NCBI GenBank assembly: GCA_035705985.1
Contig: DASSVP010000142.1
Span: 1-23,571 of the forward strand
Direction of reading: 5' to 3'
Origin: JACVRW01 sp035705985
GTDB taxonomy: Bacteria; Actinomycetota; Thermoleophilia; Solirubrobacterales; Thermoleophilaceae
Length of the DNA stretch: 23,571 nucleotides
Shown piece after piece: positions 20,470-23,571 of this stretch. The notes beneath the pieces are model-generated. The model made no database searches. It had not been told where the DNA came from and saw nothing but the letters and a program-made list of their open reading frames with translations. The position numbers were made by a program, and so were the translations under genes. Positions within the stretch are counted from its first letter, which is position 1, and each line of letters opens with the position of its first letter.

Positions 20470-22488
20470 GTGCTTGAGCGCCCCGAGCTCGAGCGGTGGC
20501 TCTTCGGGGTAGGCCCCGGCCAGCGCCGCACGCAGGACTCGCCCATCCGGCCGGACGTCTGGTACGCGTTCGCGCTTCCTCCCGAGGAGCTGATGAGCGC
20601 GCCGCTGGACCTCCAGCCGCTCGTGCGGCGCGAGGGAGGCGAGCAGGCCGAGCAGGAGGCCGAGGCGGAGGAGCGCCGGGCTGAGGACGGGGCGGCGCAC
20701 GGCGAACCGCGAGAGCGCACGGTCGACGTCCTGCTGAGGCCGCACCAGCGCTCCCACGCCGCCGAGCTGGCGCGGGCGGTGAGCGCGACCCTCCGGCGGC
20801 CGCGGGATCAGACGAGGCTGGCGTTCAACGACAACTACGTCGCCTGCGAGCTCACCTTCGAGGAGCTCGTGGGCGGCGTTCTGCCGCTCACCGAGTTCTG
20901 GCAGCTCAAGCTGTGGCCCGGGCACAACGAGCCGATCGGCCGCCTCATCCGCAGGCACTACGACGAGATCGCTGCCGCCTTCTCGCCCGACCGGCCGCGC
21001 CTTCAGGGCCGCCGCGCGATCCGCGCGGGTGAGCTCCCTGGCGATGTCGTCTGGCTGGTGGGCCTGGTCGGCCGGATCGCCTGGGAATACGGCTTCGGCA
21101 CCGACCGTCCCCGCCCGGGGGGACGGAGGGAGAACGAGCGCCCGACGGCAGACGACGTCGTCGACGCGGCGCTCGCACTGTTCGGCACCGCCCGCATCGG
21201 CAGGCAGCAGAAGCAACCGCCGCTCTGGGCGGTGAGCCGCAACCGGCCGGTGGAGACGACCGTGTGGCGCTCCCGCATTTCCTGCAAGGCGGACGCCGCC
21301 GTGCAGCTCTTCTCGCTGTCCTGCAGGGACATCCGCTGGGGGGTGATCGACTCGGGGATCGACGCGAGACACCCCGCGTTCGCGCGCCGCCCCAACGGGG
21401 ACGAGGTCATCGAAAGGGACGAGGGCGACCGCGGAAGCCCGGCGCACGCCGGGGTCTCGCGGATCCTGAGGACGTGGGACTTCTCGACCATCCGCACAGC
21501 CCTGGCGGGACTGCCGCTCCCGGCCGAGCCGCAGGCTTCCCCCGCTCCGCGGGAGAGCGGGGCGTTGTCGCTCAGGGACGACGATGTCGACGAGACAGAG
21601 CAGCTGGCGAGAAGCGTCCGGCGCGGGCGCGCCGTCGACTGGGACGTCATCGCCCCGCGGCTCGAGGTCGCGCACGATACGAGCTACAGGCCGCCGAAGG
21701 ACGACCACGGCACCCACGTGGCGGGCATCCTCGCCGCGGACTGGCGTGCCACCGACAAGCCCGCGCCCGCGGATCACGACGTTCAGGGGATGTGCCCCGA
21801 CATCGAGCTCTACGACCTGCGCGTATTCGACGAAGCCGGCGAGAGCGACGAGTTCCAGGTGCTGTCGGCCATGCAGTTCGTGCGGCACCTCAACAGCCGC
21901 TCCGACCGGACCGTGATTCACGGCGTGAACCTCTCCTTCTCGATCCGCCACGAGGTGGACAAGTACGCCGCCGGCGCGACGCCGGTGTGCGACGAGGCCC
22001 ACCGGCTGATCGGGAGCGGCGTCATCGTCGTGGCCGCCGCCGGGAACCAGGGCCGCGGCGGCTACGTCGACCGGGGCCGCAGGGTCGAGGGCTACCGCGC
22101 GATCTCGATCACCGACCCCGGCAACGCCGAGAAGGTGATCACCGTGGGTGCGACCCATCGCGAGCGTCCGCACACCTACGGCGTCTCGTACTTCTCGAGC
22201 CGGGGGCCGACGGGCGACGGCCGCGCAAAGCCGGACCTCGTCGCGCCGGGCGAGCGGATCACGGCGCCGGTGCCGGACGTAGGCCTGCAGAGCAAGGACG
22301 GCACGAGCCAGGCGGCGCCGCATGTATCCGGGGCGTGCGCGCTCCTGATCGCGCGCCACCCGGAGCTGATTGGCAATCCCGACCGAGTGAAGGAGATCCT
22401 GATGAAGTCCTGCACCGATCTTGGCCGCGAGCGCGCCTTCCAGGGCGCCGGGATCGTCGACGTGCTGCGCGCGATCCAGGCGGTGTAG
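20470..22488 (+). CDS. cytoplasmic subtilase (S8) with a large unrecognised N-terminal region
   Basis: This 672-residue serine protease has a complete subtilisin triad: Asp294 (GVIDSGID), His413 (DDHGTHVAGIL) and Ser613 (DGTSQAAPHVSG), with oxyanion Asn526 (AAAGNQG). The Asp-His gap is about 119 residues, far more than in subtilisin, and holds an acidic insert. Residues 1-285 match no propeptide I know: an acidic coil (about 53-80), then a mixed helical part with TRLAFNDNYVACELTF and GDVVWLVGLVGRIAWEYGFG. There is no signal peptide, so it should act inside the cell. The start is GTG 20470 just after a strong promoter, without a Shine-Dalgarno site. The MBL-fold gene begins 2 bases after its stop. 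The protease class is certain; the role is not. Confidence 0.93.
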   Translation: MLERPELERWLFGVGPGQRRTQDSPIRPDVWYAFALPPEELMSAPLDLQPLVRREGGEQAEQEAEAEERRAEDGAAHGEPRERTVDVLLRPHQRSHAAELARAVSATLRRPRDQTRLAFNDNYVACELTFEELVGGVLPLTEFWQLKLWPGHNEPIGRLIRRHYDEIAAAFSPDRPRLQGRRAIRAGELPGDVVWLVGLVGRIAWEYGFGTDRPRPGGRRENERPTADDVVDAALALFGTARIGRQQKQPPLWAVSRNRPVETTVWRSRISCKADAAVQLFSLSCRDIRWGVIDSGIDARHPAFARRPNGDEVIERDEGDRGSPAHAGVSRILRTWDFSTIRTALAGLPLPAEPQASPAPRESGALSLRDDDVDETEQLARSVRRGRAVDWDVIAPRLEVAHDTSYRPPKDDHGTHVAGILAADWRATDKPAPADHDVQGMCPDIELYDLRVFDEAGESDEFQVLSAMQFVRHLNSRSDRTVIHGVNLSFSIRHEVDKYAAGATPVCDEAHRLIGSGVIVVAAAGNQGRGGYVDRGRRVEGYRAISITDPGNAEKVITVGATHRERPHTYGVSYFSSRGPTGDGRAKPDLVAPGERITAPVPDVGLQSKDGTSQAAPHVSGACALLIARHPELIGNPDRVKEILMKSCTDLGRERAFQGAGIVDVLRAIQAV

Positions 22489-22490
22489 CC

Positions 22491-23571
22491 ATGACCTTCT
22501 CGCTCGAGGCGCTCCGCGCCCGTCACGGCGACAGCCTGCTACTCCACTTCGGGACCCGGGAGAGCCCGTCGCTCGTCCTGATCGACGGCGGGCCGGGTGC
22601 CGTCTACGGCGACGCCCTGAAGCCGCGGCTGCTCGAGCTCCGCGAGCGGTTTCGCGCGCTCGGCAGGCTCCGCGACGACGAGTCGCTGCCGCTCAAGCTC
22701 CTGATGGTCAGCCATATCGACGACGACCACATCGGCGGACTGCTGCAGCTGACCAGCGAGCTGATCGCCGAGGACCAGGGCCCGCGGGCGCCCTGGCTGA
22801 GTCCGCAGGCGCTCTGGCACAACTCGTTCGACGCCCTGGCGGGCGACGCGAAGGGGCCGGACGAGGTGACGGCGTCGCCGCAGGAGGCAAAGGACGCCGA
22901 GGCCGTGATCGCGAGCGTGGCGCAGGGCCAGCAGCTGCGCTCGGACGCGGAGACACTTCACTGGGCGCTGAACGCCCCCTTCAGCGAACTCGTCCAGGCG
23001 CCGGCACGCGGAGGGCAGACCGTCGAGCTGGACGACCACACGAGCCTGCACGTAGTGGCGCCGCGCACGGACCAGATCGAGGGCCTGCGCAAGGAGTGGG
23101 CCGAGCAGGTGGCCAAGCTGCGCAAGACGAAGGAGAGCGACGCGAAGATCGCTGAGTACCTCGACAAGTCGCCCTACAACCTGTCGAGCATCGTGTGCCT
23201 CGCGCGGCAGGGCGACCGCGTCATGCTGCTCACCGGCGATGCCCGCGGCGACCACGTGCTCGACGCGCTCGAGGCTGCCGGGGTCACGAACGGCGGGACC
23301 TTCCACGTGGACATCCTCAAGCTGCCGCACCATGGCTCGATCCGGAACGTCGAGGAGGACTTCTTCGAGAAGGTGACCGCCGACCACTACGTGATCTCGG
23401 CGAACGGGCGGCACGGGAACCCCGAGAGCGAGACGCTCGAAATGATCGCGGCGACCCGTGACGACGACGACTTCACGATCCACCTCACCTACGGCGCCGG
23501 CGACGAGAACCTCGAGGGGCGGCTCGACGAGTTCGTCAAGAAGCACCGCAGGCGCGACTTCCAGGTCGCGA
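22491..23571 (+). CDS. ComEC-type metallo-beta-lactamase-fold hydrolase, truncated by window end
   Basis: At least 360 residues are present and the frame is open to the edge. This is a soluble MBL-fold metallohydrolase. The metal motif is His75-x-Asp77-x-Asp79-His80 (VSHIDDDHIGG), the HxDxDH version typical of ComEC/Rec2 rather than the usual HxHxDH. Further ligands are Asp250 (MLLTGDARGD) and His280/His281 (LKLPHHGS). The opening MTFSLEALRARHGDSLLLHF with FGT and LIDGG is also ComEC-like. No membrane segments are present, so this is a stand-alone domain. A helical Lys/Glu-rich insert spans about 195-228. Nucleic acid or nucleotide phosphodiester cleavage is the likely chemistry by family. 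It starts 2 bases after the subtilase stop. Confidence 0.9.
   Translation, partial: MTFSLEALRARHGDSLLLHFGTRESPSLVLIDGGPGAVYGDALKPRLLELRERFRALGRLRDDESLPLKLLMVSHIDDDHIGGLLQLTSELIAEDQGPRAPWLSPQALWHNSFDALAGDAKGPDEVTASPQEAKDAEAVIASVAQGQQLRSDAETLHWALNAPFSELVQAPARGGQTVELDDHTSLHVVAPRTDQIEGLRKEWAEQVAKLRKTKESDAKIAEYLDKSPYNLSSIVCLARQGDRVMLLTGDARGDHVLDALEAAGVTNGGTFHVDILKLPHHGSIRNVEEDFFEKVTADHYVISANGRHGNPESETLEMIAATRDDDDFTIHLTYGAGDENLEGRLDEFVKKHRRRDFQVA

Noticed and set aside
20041..22359. Minus-strand open frame of 772 codons opposite the subtilase
   Set aside because: It is antisense to a gene with an intact catalytic triad and shows only Arg/Ala/Val/Pro-rich filler.

Overview
The window is 23.6 kb of very GC-rich chromosomal DNA, densely packed with short or overlapping gene junctions. 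The order rplM-rpsI-glmM-glmS-acpS-nnr-alr, the actinobacterial type of S9, the many GTG starts and the leaderless-looking promoters point to an actinobacterium. A Thermoleophilia / Solirubrobacterales-like lineage is my best guess from general protein character; it is an inference and was not tested by any search. I see no rRNA, tRNA, insertion sequence, phage gene or CRISPR array. No gene-free stretch exceeds 300 bases; the longest (279 bases, between rplM and the M23 gene) holds a riboswitch.

Left part, 1-4600. The first bases carry the ribosome binding site and start of a minus-strand gene that leaves the window. Next, on the minus strand, come a dihaem cytochrome c lipoprotein and a GT4 glycosyltransferase that overlap by 4 bases. 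A small plus-strand pair (a four-cysteine protein and a Pro/Glu/Thr-rich lipoprotein) converges on a one-helix membrane protein. An unrecognised secreted protein and a cold-shock protein-infA pair follow, all on the minus strand.

Middle part, 4664-15578, all minus strand. Read in transcription order this is a housekeeping block: rplM, rpsI, glmM, glmS, acpS, nnr, then after 114 bases alr, cca, corA, a HIT protein and an enoyl-CoA hydratase family protein. Most junctions are 4-base GTGA or ATGA overlaps, or gaps of about 10 bases, so two coupled operons are likely. GlmS and GlmM make the amino-sugar precursor of peptidoglycan, and Alr makes D-alanine for the same wall. AcpS activates acyl carrier protein, and Nnr repairs damaged NAD(P)H. 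S9 carries a remarkable N-terminal extension of about 163 acidic residues.

The switch at 15579-15857 separates leftward rplM from a rightward secreted M23 peptidase. Its leader contains a very good match to the ydaO/yuaA c-di-AMP riboswitch. Cell-wall precursor synthesis and a c-di-AMP-controlled wall hydrolase are therefore divergent neighbours.

Right part, 15858-23571, all plus strand. After the M23 peptidase comes a tight cluster: cupin, alpha/beta hydrolase, cytochrome P450, SnoaL-like protein and a two-helix membrane protein. The window ends in a pair with its own strong-looking promoter: a subtilase with no signal peptide and a large unrecognised N-terminal region, then a ComEC-type metallo-beta-lactamase-fold protein cut by the window edge. 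This pair is the best candidate for an undescribed system, but its context beyond the edge is missing.
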